Positions 35,156 to 45,574 of a stretch of DNA of 64,000 nucleotides are shown in pieces. The notes beneath the pieces are model-generated. The model was not told the origin of the DNA. It did no database searches and saw only the letters and a list, made by a program, of their open reading frames with translations. The DNA is taken from positions 248,001 through 312,000 of the forward strand of contig NZ_QAOW01000002.1 of NCBI RefSeq assembly GCF_003051005.1. The letters are read 5' to 3'. The stretch is from Rhodococcus sp. OK519 (GTDB lineage Bacteria > Actinomycetota > Actinomycetes > Mycobacteriales > Mycobacteriaceae). The translations under genes and the position numbers were made by a program. Position 1 is the first letter of the stretch; every line of letters starts with the position of its first letter.

Positions 35156-38100
35156 TCAGACCCCGGCCTGGTCAGCGGTGGGAGTGCTCACGTCGACCGA
35201 TCCCGCCGCCTTGCCGTCCATCGCGAGGAGGAAGTCCGCGATGTACTGCAACAGTTCCACGTCACGCACCCGCTCGGCGCCGACCCCGCCTGCCCCGGCC
35301 CGCGGCAGCGGCATCTGCACCATTCCGGTGGTCGCCCGATACTGCGCGCTCGCGTACATCCGCTTGAGCCGCAACTGCTTCGAGTCCGGGAGCTGCATCG
35401 GCGAGATCTTGAGCTGGGTGCCGGTGACGGCCACCTCCTCGATCCCGTACTCGCGGCACAGCAGGCGGAGCTTGGCGACCGATATCAACCGGCCGACCTC
35501 CTCCGGGAGCGGGCCGTACCGGTCGACGAGTTCCTCGACGACCGCGGCGATCGCGTCGGCGTCGGCCGCCGCAGCGAGCTTGCGATAGCCCTCGAGCCGC
35601 AACCGGTCGCTGGTGACGTAGTCGGGCGGGATGTGCGCGTCGACCGGTAGATCGATTCGCACCTCCTTGGTCTCGGGCTCGGTCGTCACGGGACGGCCGT
35701 CGGCGACGGCACGGTACGCCTCGACGGCCTCGCCGACGAGCCGCACGTACAGGTCGAAGCCGACGCCCGCGACGTGACCGGACTGCTCGGCGCCCAACAC
35801 GTTTCCGGCACCGCGGATCTCGAGGTCCTTCATCGCGACGGCCATGCCGGCGCCCAGATCCGAGTTCTGCGAGATGGTGGCGAGACGGTCGTATGCGGTC
35901 TCGGTGAGCGGCTTCTCCGGCGGGTACAGGAAGTATGCGTACCCGCGCTCGCGGCTGCGGCCGACGCGACCACGCAACTGGTGCAGCTGCGACAGGCCGA
36001 GCGAGTCGGCGCGTTCGACGATGAGCGTATTGGCGTTCGAGATGTCGAGTCCCGTCTCGATGATCGTGGTGCAGACCAGGACGTCGAACTCACGCTCCCA
36101 GAAGCCCTGCACCGTCTTCTCCAGGGTGTCCTCGTTCATCTGGCCGTGCGCGACGACGACCCGAGCCTCCGGGACGAGTTCCCGGATCCGCTTGGCGGCC
36201 TTGTCGATCGAGCTGACCCGGTTGTGGACGTAGAAGACCTGACCGTCGCGTAGCAGCTCACGCCGGATTGCGGCTGCCACCTGCTTGTCTGCGTACCCGC
36301 CCACGTACGTGAGGATCGGATGCCGTTCCTCGGGCGGGGTGAGGATCGTCGACATCTCACGGATGCCGGCCATGCTCATCTCGAGCGTGCGGGGGATCGG
36401 TGTGGCCGACATGGTGAGCACATCGACGTGCGTGCGCAGCGCCTTGATGTGTTCCTTATGCTCGACGCCGAAGCGCTGTTCCTCGTCGACGACGACCAGG
36501 CCGAGATCCTTCCAGCGGACACCGGTCTGCAGGAGACGGTGGGTGCCGACGACGATGTCGATCTCGCCTTCCGCCAACTGCGCGATGACTTCCTTGGACT
36601 CGGCCGCATCGGTGAAGCGGGACAGCCCGCGAACCTTCACCGGGAAGTTCGCCATCCGTTCGGCGAACGTCTGCAGATGCTGCTGCGCGAGCAGCGTCGT
36701 CGGCACCAGCACCGCGACCTGCTTGCCGTCCTGCACGGCCTTGAAAGCGGCACGGACCGCGACCTCGGTCTTGCCGTAGCCGACGTCGCCGATGACGACG
36801 CGGTCCATCGGGACCGCCTTCTCCATGTCGGCCTTGACCTCGTCGATGACGGTCAACTGATCGTGGGTCTCGGTGAACGCGAACGCGTCCTCCATCTCCT
36901 TCTGCCACGGAGTGTCCGGACCGAAGGCGTGCCCGGGTGCCGCCTGGCGGGCCGCATACAGCTGCACCAACTCGCCCGCGATCTCCCGAACCGCCTTGCG
37001 GGCCTTGCGTTTCGTGTTCTGCCAATCGGAACCGCCGAGCTTCGACAGGGCCGGCATCTCGCCGCCCACGTAGCGCGAGAGCTGATCGAGCGATTCCATC
37101 GGCACGAACAACCGGTCCCCCGGATGCCCGCGCTTGCTCGCCGCGTACTCGATGACGAGGTACTCACGCCGGGCTCCGCCGATGGTCCGCTCGACCATCT
37201 CCACGAAACGGCCGATGCCGTGCTGGTCGTGCACCACCATGTCGCCGGCAGTGAGGGCCAGCGGATCGACCTGGTTGCGCCGCTTGGCCGGCAGCTTCTT
37301 GCCGTCACCTGCGGCGGCGACCCGATTGCCGGTGAGGTCGGACTCGGTGACGATCACCAGTCCCGGTACCCCGGCCGCGTCGTCGCCCGGGAGCACGAGG
37401 CCCTCGTGTAGCGATCCGCGCAGGACCTGCACGAGCCCGCGGGCCGGCTCGGCGCCCGGCGCGAGTTCGCCAGCCGGGACGTCGGCCTCCTTCAGCCGCT
37501 CGAGGACGCGGTGCGCGGTGCCCGAACCGGCGACGACGACCACCGCACGTCCCCCGGTCGTCACGTGCGCCCGCAGGTTCTCGAACAGCATCGACAGCAT
37601 CTCTTCGGAGCCACGCACCTCGGGGGCCGACTGCACCGGCAGGACGAGCTCGTCGTCGCTGCCCGACGCCAGCGGGCTGATGGTCCACAGCGGACGCCCC
37701 TGCGCCTCCGCACTCTCCCGCACCTGCCGCAGCGACCGGTACGCGGACGCGCCGAGATCGATGCCGCCGCCGAGGACCGACGTGTCGATGGGTGCCGCGC
37801 CGCCGATCGACGCCGCCGTCCACGACGCCTCCAGGAACTCCTGCCCGGTACGTACGAGATCGGTGGCCCGGGTGCGGATCTTCTCCGGGTCGCACAGCAG
37901 CACATGGGTCTCGCGCGGCAGCACCTCGGTCAGCAGTTGCAGCTCACCAGGCTGCAGCAGCGGCAGCAGTGCCTCCATGCCCTCCACGGAGATGCCGGCC
38001 GAGAGCTTGTCGAGCATCTCCACCAGTGCCGCGTCGGCGGGGTTCTCGGTGGCGAGTTGCGCGGCGCGGTCCCGCACCGCCGCGGTCAGCAGGAGCTCAC

Positions 38101-38842
38101 GACACGGCGGCGCGACGACGGTCGTGAGTTCGAGTTCGGGTAGCGAGCGCTGGTCGGCAACCGAGAAGGCACGTAGTTCGGTGACCTCGTCGCCCCAGAA
38201 CTCGACGCGCACCGGGTGATCGGATGTGGGCGGGAAGACGTCGAGAATGCCGCCGCGCACCGCGAACTCGCCGCGCTTACCGACCATGTCGACGCGCGTG
38301 TAAGCGAGTTCGGCGAGCCGAGAGACCAGCTCGCCGAAATCGTGTTCCGATCCGATCCGCAGGATCACCGGCTCGATCTCCCCGAGACCGGGCGCCATCG
38401 GCTGCACGAGCGAGCGCACGGTCGTGACGATCACTTGCAGCGGCGGCCCGTAGACGGCCTCGTCGGGCCGCGCGAGGCGCCGCAGCACCTGCAGTCGGCG
38501 CCCGACGGTGTCGGCGCTCGGCGACAGTCGCTCGTGGGGCAACGTCTCCCACGACGGGAACTGGGCGACACCGTCGCCGATGATCTCGCTGAGCTCTGCG
38601 GTGAGGTCGTCCGCTTCACGTCCGGTCGCGGTGACCAGCAACAGCTGAGTTCTGCCCGCGAGGGCCGCGGCCACGAACGGGCGCGCCGCCACCGGGGCGA
38701 CGATGTCGACACCGGTCCGCCCGATGCTGTCGAGGACCCGGCCGATCGCGCCGTCCGCCAGAGCCGTCGATGCGAGACCGGCGAGCGGAGTGGCTGCGGC
38801 ACCGGGGGCCGAGGAAGTATCTGAAGGGGACACGGAAGACAA
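35156..38842 (-). CDS. mfd: Transcription-repair coupling factor Mfd
   Basis: A 1228-residue DNA translocase that removes RNA polymerase stalled at lesions and recruits UvrA. Order of parts: UvrB-like N-terminal domains (about 40-400), RNA-polymerase interaction domain (about 520-590, [21 protein letters not shown]), RecG-like helicase core with [15 protein letters not shown] (about 685) and DEEQRFG, then the C-terminal TRCF autoinhibitory domain. The start appears to be TTG at 38842, 8 nt after AGGAG; the GTG at 38833 is further from that site. Confidence 0.96.
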   Translation of the reverse strand: MSSVSPSDTSSAPGAAATPLAGLASTALADGAIGRVLDSIGRTGVDIVAPVAARPFVAAALAGRTQLLLVTATGREADDLTAELSEIIGDGVAQFPSWETLPHERLSPSADTVGRRLQVLRRLARPDEAVYGPPLQVIVTTVRSLVQPMAPGLGEIEPVILRIGSEHDFGELVSRLAELAYTRVDMVGKRGEFAVRGGILDVFPPTSDHPVRVEFWGDEVTELRAFSVADQRSLPELELTTVVAPPCRELLLTAAVRDRAAQLATENPADAALVEMLDKLSAGISVEGMEALLPLLQPGELQLLTEVLPRETHVLLCDPEKIRTRATDLVRTGQEFLEASWTAASIGGAAPIDTSVLGGGIDLGASAYRSLRQVRESAEAQGRPLWTISPLASGSDDELVLPVQSAPEVRGSEEMLSMLFENLRAHVTTGGRAVVVVAGSGTAHRVLERLKEADVPAGELAPGAEPARGLVQVLRGSLHEGLVLPGDDAAGVPGLVIVTESDLTGNRVAAAGDGKKLPAKRRNQVDPLALTAGDMVVHDQHGIGRFVEMVERTIGGARREYLVIEYAASKRGHPGDRLFVPMESLDQLSRYVGGEMPALSKLGGSDWQNTKRKARKAVREIAGELVQLYAARQAAPGHAFGPDTPWQKEMEDAFAFTETHDQLTVIDEVKADMEKAVPMDRVVIGDVGYGKTEVAVRAAFKAVQDGKQVAVLVPTTLLAQQHLQTFAERMANFPVKVRGLSRFTDAAESKEVIAQLAEGEIDIVVGTHRLLQTGVRWKDLGLVVVDEEQRFGVEHKEHIKALRTHVDVLTMSATPIPRTLEMSMAGIREMSTILTPPEERHPILTYVGGYADKQVAAAIRRELLRDGQVFYVHNRVSSIDKAAKRIRELVPEARVVVAHGQMNEDTLEKTVQGFWEREFDVLVCTTIIETGLDISNANTLIVERADSLGLSQLHQLRGRVGRSRERGYAYFLYPPEKPLTETAYDRLATISQNSDLGAGMAVAMKDLEIRGAGNVLGAEQSGHVAGVGFDLYVRLVGEAVEAYRAVADGRPVTTEPETKEVRIDLPVDAHIPPDYVTSDRLRLEGYRKLAAAADADAIAAVVEELVDRYGPLPEEVGRLISVAKLRLLCREYGIEEVAVTGTQLKISPMQLPDSKQLRLKRMYASAQYRATTGMVQMPLPRAGAGGVGAERVRDVELLQYIADFLLAMDGKAAGSVDVSTPTADQAGV

Positions 38843-38918
38843 CGACGGCGCTCCTGATGTCGTGAAATGCAGACCGTACGATTCTAGGCGCGCCGACCGA
38901 CAACAGGCCCCGGCGCGG

Positions 38919-39563
38919 TCACTGACCGAGCTGCGGATCCGCCTCGAGATTGGTCAGGCCGTTCCAACACAGGTTCACCAGGTGGGCCGCGACCACCTCC
39001 TTCTGCGGAGTGCGTTCGTCGAGCCACCACGTCGCGGTGGTCGCGACCATCCCGACCAGCGCCTGCGCGTACAGCGGAGCGAGTTCGGGGTCGAGGCCGC
39101 GGCGGGCGAAGTCGCCGGCGAGGATGTACCCCACCTGCCGGACGGCCTCGTTGAGCAGACTCGAATAGGTGCCCTCGTCGGCAGCGACGGGCGAGTCACG
39201 CACCAGGATCCGGAAGCCATCGGTGCGTTCTTCGACGTAGGTGAGCAGCGCCAACGCGACCCGTTCGACCCGGATGCGGGACCGATTCTGGGCGAGCGAC
39301 GACGTGATCATCTCGAGCAGTTTCGACATCTCGCGATCGACGACGACGGCGTACAGCCCCTCCTTGCCGCCGAAATGTTCGTAGACGACGGGCTTGGAGA
39401 CCTGGGCGCGCGCCGCGATCTCCTCGATGGAGGCGGCCTCGTAGCCGCGTTCGGCGAACAGCGCGCGACCGATTTCGATCAACTGCTCCCGGCGCTGTGT
39501 GCCGGTCATTCGTGTCCGGGGCGCGCGCTCGGCGGCCTGGGATTCGCGTGCTGGTCGCGACAC
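38919..39563 (-). CDS. TetR family regulator (Rv1019-like)
   Basis: A 214-residue TetR repressor. The helix-turn-helix is [34 protein letters not shown] (helices about 40-75), followed by a ligand-binding domain. By synteny it is the mfd-mazG upstream regulator (Rv1019), reported to be autoregulatory and to affect mfd and mazG. A GACCGGTC palindrome lies 68 bp upstream. Start GTG 39563 is uncertain; ATG 39509 is an alternative. Confidence 0.85.
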   Translation of the reverse strand: MSRPARESQAAERAPRTRMTGTQRREQLIEIGRALFAERGYEAASIEEIAARAQVSKPVVYEHFGGKEGLYAVVVDREMSKLLEMITSSLAQNRSRIRVERVALALLTYVEERTDGFRILVRDSPVAADEGTYSSLLNEAVRQVGYILAGDFARRGLDPELAPLYAQALVGMVATTATWWLDERTPQKEVVAAHLVNLCWNGLTNLEADPQLGQ

Positions 39564-39630
39564 TCGCGGTAACCGTCCTTTCCGACACGCCGTATCGAAC
39601 ACGTTCGGCGCTGGTAGAGGCCAGCCTATA

Positions 39631-39638
39631 GACCGGTC
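39631..39638. promoter_or_regulatory. GACCGGTC palindrome upstream of tetR
   Basis: An 8-bp perfect palindrome followed by GTTC, in the promoter region of the TetR gene. ACCGGTC-GTTC-like cores recur at 39871 and 1336. It is a plausible TetR operator. Confidence 0.35.
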
Positions 39639-39729
39639 GTTCAGAATTTTCTGCGGCAGTTCGACGCACAGCGCGTCGGCATGCGAGGATCGTTCCCGCG
39701 CAGGCGGGCCACGGTCCGGCGCGCGGTAA

Positions 39730-39800
39730 TCCGCCGTAGTGTAATGGCAGCACCTCTGATTTTGGTTCAGATAGTTCAGGTTCGAGTCCTGGCGGCGGAG
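39730..39800 (+). tRNA. tRNA-Gln (anticodon UUG)
   Basis: A 71-nt cloverleaf: acceptor TCCGCCG/CGGCGGA, D-arm with AATGGCAG, anticodon stem TCTGA/TCAGA with loop TTTTGGT (anticodon TTG), T-arm CAGG-TTCGAGT-CCTG, discriminator G. CCA not encoded. It sits between tetR and glmU. Confidence 0.95.
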
Positions 39801-39867
39801 CCCTTTCGGATGCATTCGTTCACAGCCGCTCCGCACCTCCGGACGCTGTGATTCTCCACACAACTTA

Positions 39868-39883
39868 CGAACCGGTCAGTTCG
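39868..39883. promoter_or_regulatory. CGAAC-CGGTCA-GTTCG repeat upstream of glmU
   Basis: Five-base perfect arms around 6 nt, overlapping ACCGGTC. It resembles the element before tetR and could let the same regulator reach glmU. Confidence 0.3.
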
Positions 39884-40077
39884 GAGTTGTTACTTGCCCG
39901 TTAATCTCCGGCCCGTTGGGGTGCAACTCCGGGGTTCGCCCGACGCACCCTCCGCGGAACGGAATAATCTCGGCCACGTTGCCGTCATCGGCGCGACGCG
40001 CGATATTCTTTTCCGGAACGTGCGCGACCGTCGGGCCGCGCGAGCGGCAAAGCGTAGATCGACCTCGAGGGAGCTTC

Positions 40078-41556
40078 ATGCCACCGCAGACCGCCGTCAT
40101 CGTCCTCGCTGCCGGTGCCGGGACGCGAATGCGGTCGAAGACCCCCAAGGTGCTGCACGCACTGGCCGGGCGTTCGATGCTCTCGCACTCACTGCATGCC
40201 GCATCCGGAATCGAACCCACCGAACTCGTCACCGTGATCGGACACGATCGCGACGCCGTCGGCGCCGCCGTGGACGAGGTCGCGAAGGATCTCGGGCGCG
40301 CGGTCGCCACCGCCGTCCAGCACGAACAGAACGGAACCGGGCACGCCGTCGGCTGTGGTCTGACCGGACTTCCGGACGATTTCGACGGAACCGTGCTCGT
40401 CACCGCCGCCGACGTCCCGCTCCTCGACAGCGAGACCCTGCACGCGCTGATCGCGACGCATACCGCCGAGCCCGCGGCCGCGGTGACCGTCCTCACTTCC
40501 ACGGCAGCGGATCCCACCGGGTACGGCCGGATCCTGCGGACCACCGACGGCGAGGTCGCCGCGATCGTCGAGCAGGCCGACGCCACCGAGTCGCAGCGCG
40601 CGATCTGTGAGGTCAACTCCGGCGTGTACGCGTTCGACGCCGCCACCTTGCGCGGCGCCCTGTCCTCACTGAGTGCCGACAACGCCCAGGGCGAGCTGTA
40701 TCTCACCGATGTGATCGCGATCGCCCGGACCGCCGGGAAAATCGTTCGTGCACAGCACATCGACGACGACCTACTCGTCGCGGGCGCCAACGACCGCGTC
40801 CAACTCGCCACCCTCGCAGGTGAACTCAACCGGCGCATCCTCGAGCGTCACATGCGCGCCGGCGTCACCGTCGAGGACCCGTCGAGCACGTGGATCGACG
40901 TCGACGTGACGATGGACCGCGACGTCACCCTGCGCCCCGGCGTCCAGCTGCGCGGGTCGACGCACATCGGCGAGGACGCCGTGATCGGACCCGACACCAC
41001 GCTCACCGACGTCGCCGTCGGCACGGGTGCGTCGGTGATCCGGACGCACGGCGAGTCCGCCGAGATCGGTCCGGACGCCACCGTCGGCCCCTACACGTAC
41101 TTGCGCCCGGGCACCGTGCTGGGCGAGTCCGGCAAGCTCGGAGCCTTCGTCGAGACCAAGAACGCCGACATCGGGGCACACTCGAAGGTGCCGCACCTGA
41201 CGTATGTCGGCGACGCGACCGTCGGCGAACACAGCAACATCGGAGCATCCAGCGTTTTCGTCAACTACGACGGAGTGAACAAAAGCCGCACGATCGTCGG
41301 TTCGCATGTGCGTACCGGATCCGACACGATGTTCGTCGCCCCGGTCCGCGTGGGCGACGGCGCTTACACGGGCGCGGGCACCGTCCTGCGCAACGATGTG
41401 CCACCCGGGGCGCTCGCCGTCTCTGGTGGTAAACAACGAAACATCGAGGGTTGGGTGCAACGCAACAGGCCCGATACTCCCGCTGCCGAGGCAGCGGCTC
41501 GAGCAGTCCTGCAAGATACCGATCCGCAAGAACCAAAGGATGGCGAAGACCAGTGA
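40078..41556 (+). CDS. glmU: Bifunctional GlmU (GlcN-1-P acetyltransferase / GlcNAc-1-P uridyltransferase)
   Basis: A 492-residue enzyme making UDP-GlcNAc for peptidoglycan and arabinogalactan linkage. N-terminal uridyltransferase domain: [19 protein letters not shown] (about 9-26) and QNGTGHAV. C-terminal left-handed beta-helix (about 260-450) with [26 protein letters not shown] and acetyltransferase active-site [19 protein letters not shown] precedes the ATG. The stop overlaps prs by GTGA. Confidence 0.97.
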   Translation: MPPQTAVIVLAAGAGTRMRSKTPKVLHALAGRSMLSHSLHAASGIEPTELVTVIGHDRDAVGAAVDEVAKDLGRAVATAVQHEQNGTGHAVGCGLTGLPDDFDGTVLVTAADVPLLDSETLHALIATHTAEPAAAVTVLTSTAADPTGYGRILRTTDGEVAAIVEQADATESQRAICEVNSGVYAFDAATLRGALSSLSADNAQGELYLTDVIAIARTAGKIVRAQHIDDDLLVAGANDRVQLATLAGELNRRILERHMRAGVTVEDPSSTWIDVDVTMDRDVTLRPGVQLRGSTHIGEDAVIGPDTTLTDVAVGTGASVIRTHGESAEIGPDATVGPYTYLRPGTVLGESGKLGAFVETKNADIGAHSKVPHLTYVGDATVGEHSNIGASSVFVNYDGVNKSRTIVGSHVRTGSDTMFVAPVRVGDGAYTGAGTVLRNDVPPGALAVSGGKQRNIEGWVQRNRPDTPAAEAAARAVLQDTDPQEPKDGEDQ

Positions 41557-42533
41557 GCGCGATATCCAGCGACGTGCAGAAGAACTTGATGCTCTTCTCG
41601 GGCCGCGCACACCCCGAGTTGGCCGAGCAGGTGGCCAAGGAATTGGACATCGAGATCACGCCGCAGACGGCTCGTGACTTCGCGAACGGCGAGATCTTCG
41701 TGCGCTTCGAGGAGTCCGTCCGCGGATCCGACGCGTTCGTGCTCCAGAGCCATCCGGCTCCGCTGAACCAGTGGATCATGGAGCAGCTGATCATGATCGA
41801 CGCTCTCAAGCGTGGATCCGCGAAGCGCATCACGGCAGTCCTGCCCTTCTACCCGTACGCCCGTCAGGACAAGAAGCACCGCGGCCGTGAGCCCATTTCC
41901 GCCCGCCTGATCGCCGATCTGCTCAAGACGGCCGGCGCCGACCGCATCATCACGGTCGACCTGCACACCGATCAGATCCAGGGCTTCTTCGACGGCCCGG
42001 TCGACCACATGCACGCCCTCGGACAGCTCGCGCAGTACGTCCGCGACAACTACGGGACCGAGAACATCTGCGTCGTCTCGCCCGACGCCGGTCGCGTGAA
42101 GGTGGCCGAGAAGTGGGCCGATGCGCTCGACGGCGCACCGCTCGCGTTCGTCCACAAGACTCGCGACCCGCTGGTCCCGAACCAGGTCAAGTCCAACCGC
42201 GTCGTCGGTGACGTGAGTGGCCGCACCTGCGTGCTGATCGACGACATGATCGACACCGGCGGCACGATTGCCGGTGCGGTCGAGGTGCTCAAGAACGCCG
42301 GCGCCGGCGACGTCATCATCGCGACCACGCACGGCGTGTTCTCCGATCCGGCCGCCGAGCGGCTCGCGAACTGCGGCGCCAAGGAGGTCATCGCGACCAA
42401 CACGCTGCCGATCCCGGACGAGAAGCGCTTCCCGACGTTGACGGTGCTGTCGATCGCACCGCTGCTGGCGCGGACCATCCAGGAGGTCTTCGAGAACGGT
42501 TCGGTGACCTCGCTGTTCAACGGCATCGCGTAG
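41553..42533 (+). CDS. prs: Ribose-phosphate pyrophosphokinase
   Basis: A 326-residue PRPP synthetase that transfers pyrophosphate from ATP to ribose-5-phosphate; PRPP is needed for nucleotides and for decaprenylphosphoryl arabinose. Motifs: [22 protein letters not shown] (ATP loop), [18 protein letters not shown] and the PRPP-binding [19 protein letters not shown] start overlaps glmU by 4 bp, a coupled pair conserved in mycobacteria. Confidence 0.97.
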   Translation: MSAISSDVQKNLMLFSGRAHPELAEQVAKELDIEITPQTARDFANGEIFVRFEESVRGSDAFVLQSHPAPLNQWIMEQLIMIDALKRGSAKRITAVLPFYPYARQDKKHRGREPISARLIADLLKTAGADRIITVDLHTDQIQGFFDGPVDHMHALGQLAQYVRDNYGTENICVVSPDAGRVKVAEKWADALDGAPLAFVHKTRDPLVPNQVKSNRVVGDVSGRTCVLIDDMIDTGGTIAGAVEVLKNAGAGDVIIATTHGVFSDPAAERLANCGAKEVIATNTLPIPDEKRFPTLTVLSIAPLLARTIQEVFENGSVTSLFNGIA

Positions 42534-42544
42534 ACGCCTCGTCG

Positions 42545-42587
42545 ACGCCCGTGCCCGGTTCGCTCCTCGCGGACCGGGCACGGGCGT
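42545..42587 (+). terminator. Hairpin terminator of the glmU-prs operon
   Basis: Perfect 15-bp stem ACGCCCGTGCCCGGT (42545-42559) with 42573-42587, 11 nt after the stop. Confidence 0.9.
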
Positions 42588-42600
42588 AGTCTTTCTCAGT

Positions 42601-43236
42601 GTGTTCTCCGGATTCCCGACGACCGCACTGGACTTCTACGAGGACCTCGAGGCCGACAACAGCAAGGCCTGGTGGACGTCGCACAAGTCCGTCTACGACA
42701 CGGACGTCCGCGTCCCCATGGTCGACCTGCTGTCTGCACTCGAACCCGAATTCGGGCCGGGCAAGGTCTTTCGGCCCTATCGCGACGTCCGATTCGCGAA
42801 AGACAAGTCCCCGTACAAGACCCATCAGGGCGGGTTCGTCGAGTCGTGTCCCGGCGTCGGCTTCTACGTCCAGATCGACGCGTCTGGGCTCTTCGTCGCC
42901 GGCGGGTACTACTCGCACACCCCCGAGCAACTGGCGCGCTATCGCGAGGCGGTCGACGACGACCGTCGGGGACGCGCACTCGAGCGGGTCGTGAGGAAGG
43001 CAGAGAAGGCCGGATTCGAGATCGGTGGCGACCGGTTGGCCACGCGCCCGCGCGGGGTCTCCGCGGAGCACCCGCGAATCGAACTGATGCGGCACCGCTC
43101 CCTCACCGCAGGCCTGAGCTACGGCTGCCCGGACTGGCTCGGCACCCCGGAGTCGGTCGACGAGATCCGCTCCGCGTGGCGTTCGATGCGACCGCTCGTC
43201 GCATGGTTCACGGACGTGTTCGGCGCTCACGACTGA
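42601..43236 (+). CDS. DUF2461 family protein
   Basis: A 211-residue soluble protein matching DUF2461 (TIGR02453): FPTTALDFYEDLEADNSKAWW, KVFRPYRDVRFAKDKSPYKTH and FVAGGYYSHTPEQLARYR. The family is widespread with unknown function. GTG start has no ribosome-binding site, but TAGTCT (42587-42592) lies 8 nt upstream, fitting a leaderless mRNA that starts right after the prs terminator. Confidence 0.85.
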   Translation: MFSGFPTTALDFYEDLEADNSKAWWTSHKSVYDTDVRVPMVDLLSALEPEFGPGKVFRPYRDVRFAKDKSPYKTHQGGFVESCPGVGFYVQIDASGLFVAGGYYSHTPEQLARYREAVDDDRRGRALERVVRKAEKAGFEIGGDRLATRPRGVSAEHPRIELMRHRSLTAGLSYGCPDWLGTPESVDEIRSAWRSMRPLVAWFTDVFGAHD

Positions 43237-43388
43237 CGTGTCGGGCGTCGCACACCGGAGCGGAGAACGCGTGTGGCACAAGACTTTGCCCTCGATTGCG
43301 CAGCCTGAACATGAGTTTGGTCACGCGCAGCGGGAAAACTGGACCTCGGTGTAGCCGAGCGCGAACGGGTGCCCTACTCTGGCTCGTC

Positions 43389-44066
43389 GTGATCGACGCG
43401 CAGACCCTGGTTAACCCCGCCGCCCCTGTTGTTCCGAATCCGCAGGCGGTTCGCCGCTGGACTCCCGGGTCGTGCGTGTGGTGCGGCAGCAACGACTCGA
43501 TCGAGGAGTTCCGCAACGAACCCCGATGCGGCGTCTGCCGCGAACACGAGACCGTGATCGACGAGGCCCGCAAGTTCATGGGCATGTACGGCCTGCGCCC
43601 GATCGGCGGCACGCTGCAGTCCGACGACGACGAAGAGCGCGAGTGGCGCGTGGGCGCCCGTGACGCCCGCGCGGCTCTCAACGGGATCCGCCTGCCCGAG
43701 CCTCCGGACCCGGCCCTCGTCCGCAAGTCGATGCGCCCCAAGGCTGCTCGCATCGTGAAGGCGTTCGAGGAGGAGTCCGCCCCGGCCCGCAAGGCGTCCA
43801 CCGCCCGTCCGCGCACCACGTCGTCGACCGCGCCGGCGCCCACCGCTGCGGTTGCCCCCGCGAAGAAGCTCGACGTCGCTGCGCTCGAGGGGCGCGTCAC
43901 CGGGCTGCTCGACCAGCTCACCAAGGTCGATTCGCAGATCACGCTGGCCGAGGCCGCTCAGGGTCTCGCGGCCCGCGCCCGCCTCAACGACCTCAACGGA
44001 CAGAAGGCGACCATCCTGCGCACGCTCGCCGCGCTGGAGAAGGCCCGCCGCAGCGCCGGGGAGTAG
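43389..44066 (+). CDS. Zinc-ribbon-like hypothetical protein with Ala/Pro linker
   Basis: A 225-residue protein. Near the N-terminus SCVWCGSND (Cys at about 29 and 32) and RCGVCREHE (about 47 and 50) make a CxxC..CxxC pair, likely a small zinc ribbon. A charged segment, an Ala/Pro/Thr linker (about 138-158) and a C-terminal coiled-coil-like helix (about 160-225) follow. I do not recognise the family. The GTG has TACTCT 8 nt upstream and no ribosome-binding site, suggesting a leaderless transcript. Followed at 11 bp by a GNAT gene. Confidence 0.65.
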   Translation: MIDAQTLVNPAAPVVPNPQAVRRWTPGSCVWCGSNDSIEEFRNEPRCGVCREHETVIDEARKFMGMYGLRPIGGTLQSDDDEEREWRVGARDARAALNGIRLPEPPDPALVRKSMRPKAARIVKAFEEESAPARKASTARPRTTSSTAPAPTAAVAPAKKLDVAALEGRVTGLLDQLTKVDSQITLAEAAQGLAARARLNDLNGQKATILRTLAALEKARRSAGE

Positions 44067-44077
44067 CGAGACTCATC

Positions 44078-44566
44078 GTGTTGATCCGCGACGCCGTCGA
44101 GAGCGACCTGCCCGGGATTCTCGAGATCCACAACGACGCGATCGCCAACTCGACGGCGATCTGGGACGAAACGCTCGCCGATCTCGACGAGCGTCGCCGT
44201 TGGCTCGACAGCCGTCGAGCCGACGGGTTCCCGGTACTCGTCGCCGACATCGACGGCGAGGTCGCGGGATACGCGTCGTACGGGGTGTGGCGGGCCAAGA
44301 GCGGCTACCGGCACACCGTCGAGAACTCCGTCTACGTCCACAACGACTTCCACCGCCGAGGCATCGCGACGGCGCTCATGACGGCGTTGATCGAGCGGGC
44401 CCGCGCCGGCGGAATCCATGTGATCGTCGCGAGCGTCGAATCGACCAACACGACATCGATCGCCCTGCACCAACGGTTCGGTTTCCGGATCGTCGCGCAG
44501 ATGCCCGAGGTGGGCCGAAAGTTCGACCGCTGGCTCGACATGACGTACCTGCAACTGAACCTCTAG
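44078..44566 (+). CDS. GNAT acetyltransferase, phosphinothricin/methionine-sulfone type
   Basis: A 162-residue GNAT enzyme of the Pat/MddA/YncA group: IRDAVESDLPGILEIHNDAI at the N-terminus, ENSVYVHNDFHRRGIATALM as acetyl-CoA loop, IVASVESTNTTSIALHQRFGF. Related enzymes acetylate phosphinothricin, methionine sulfoximine or sulfone. The start is GTG 44078 or TTG 44081. The stop codon directly abuts that of the convergent egtD, with no bases between. Confidence 0.82.
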   Translation: MLIRDAVESDLPGILEIHNDAIANSTAIWDETLADLDERRRWLDSRRADGFPVLVADIDGEVAGYASYGVWRAKSGYRHTVENSVYVHNDFHRRGIATALMTALIERARAGGIHVIVASVESTNTTSIALHQRFGFRIVAQMPEVGRKFDRWLDMTYLQLNL

Positions 44567-45538
44567 TCAGCTGCGCCTCGCGCACACGAGTGCGAACCGC
44601 TGATCATCGTCGGTCCACGTCTGGATGCCCTCGAAGCCCGCGGCGACCAGTTCCCCGCTGATACCGCTCAACCTGAACTTGGCCGAGATCTCGGTTCGCA
44701 TCTGTTCGCCGGCCTCGAACGTCACCGTCAGCCCGAGATCGGCCACCCGTACGGTCATGTCCGCCGTGGCCTCGAGACGCATCTCGATCCACTCGTCGAC
44801 GGGATCCCACACGGCGACGTGACGGAAGCCGTCGAGGTCGAAATCGGCCCCCAATTGTTTGTTCAACACCGACAGCACGTTGAGGTCGAACTGGGCGGTG
44901 ACGCCCGCGGCATCCGCGTACGCGGGAACGAGCACCCGCGGGTCGGTCACCAGCGCGACGCCCAGCAGCAGGTGTTCGCCGGGCTCGAGAACGTTCGCGA
45001 TCTCCGTGAGGAAGGCCCGTCGTTCGCCGGGAGCCAGGTTGCCGAGCGTGCCGCCCAGGAACGCGATCATCCGACTGCCGCCGCCGGGCAGGTGCTGCAG
45101 CGACTCGGTGAAATCCCCGACCACCCCGTGCACGTCGATCTCGGGGAACTCCGACGCGATCCGCCGCGCCGCGTCCCGGAGCGCGCTCTCCGACACATCC
45201 TGCGGCACATACTTCTCCAACGTCCCCCGCGCGCCGAGTTCGTGCAGCAGCAGGCGTGACTTCTCCGACGAACCGGACCCGAGTTCGACGAGAATCTGAG
45301 GCATCGCGACGGCGGCGATCTCGCGGGCGTGCTCTTCCAACAGCGCACGTTCGGTCCGCGTCGGGTAATACTCCGGAAGCCGCGTGATCCGCTCGAACAG
45401 TTCGCTGCCGCGCGCGTCGTAGAACCACTTCGGTGGCAGCCACTTGGGCGTCGCGGTGAGTCCGCGTTCGGCGTCGGCCCGCAGTGCTGCGTTCAACTGT
45501 TCGGGGGTGATGTGGACTTCCAGGGTCGGTGCTCTCAT
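44567..45538 (-). CDS. egtD: Ergothioneine: L-histidine N-alpha-methyltransferase EgtD
   Basis: A 323-residue SAM-dependent enzyme that trimethylates histidine to hercynine, the first step of ergothioneine synthesis. Family blocks: PPKWFYDARGSELFERITRLPEYYPTRTE, SAM loop VELGSGSSEKS, FLGGTLGNL, and the C-terminal histidine-binding residues around EISAKFRLSGI. Last gene of egtABCD on this strand, 36 bp after egtC. Confidence 0.96.
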   Translation of the reverse strand: MRAPTLEVHITPEQLNAALRADAERGLTATPKWLPPKWFYDARGSELFERITRLPEYYPTRTERALLEEHAREIAAVAMPQILVELGSGSSEKSRLLLHELGARGTLEKYVPQDVSESALRDAARRIASEFPEIDVHGVVGDFTESLQHLPGGGSRMIAFLGGTLGNLAPGERRAFLTEIANVLEPGEHLLLGVALVTDPRVLVPAYADAAGVTAQFDLNVLSVLNKQLGADFDLDGFRHVAVWDPVDEWIEMRLEATADMTVRVADLGLTVTFEAGEQMRTEISAKFRLSGISGELVAAGFEGIQTWTDDDQRFALVCARRS

Positions 45539-45574
45539 ACCTCTCCCATCTCCGTGGTCGGTTTCGAGTGACGC

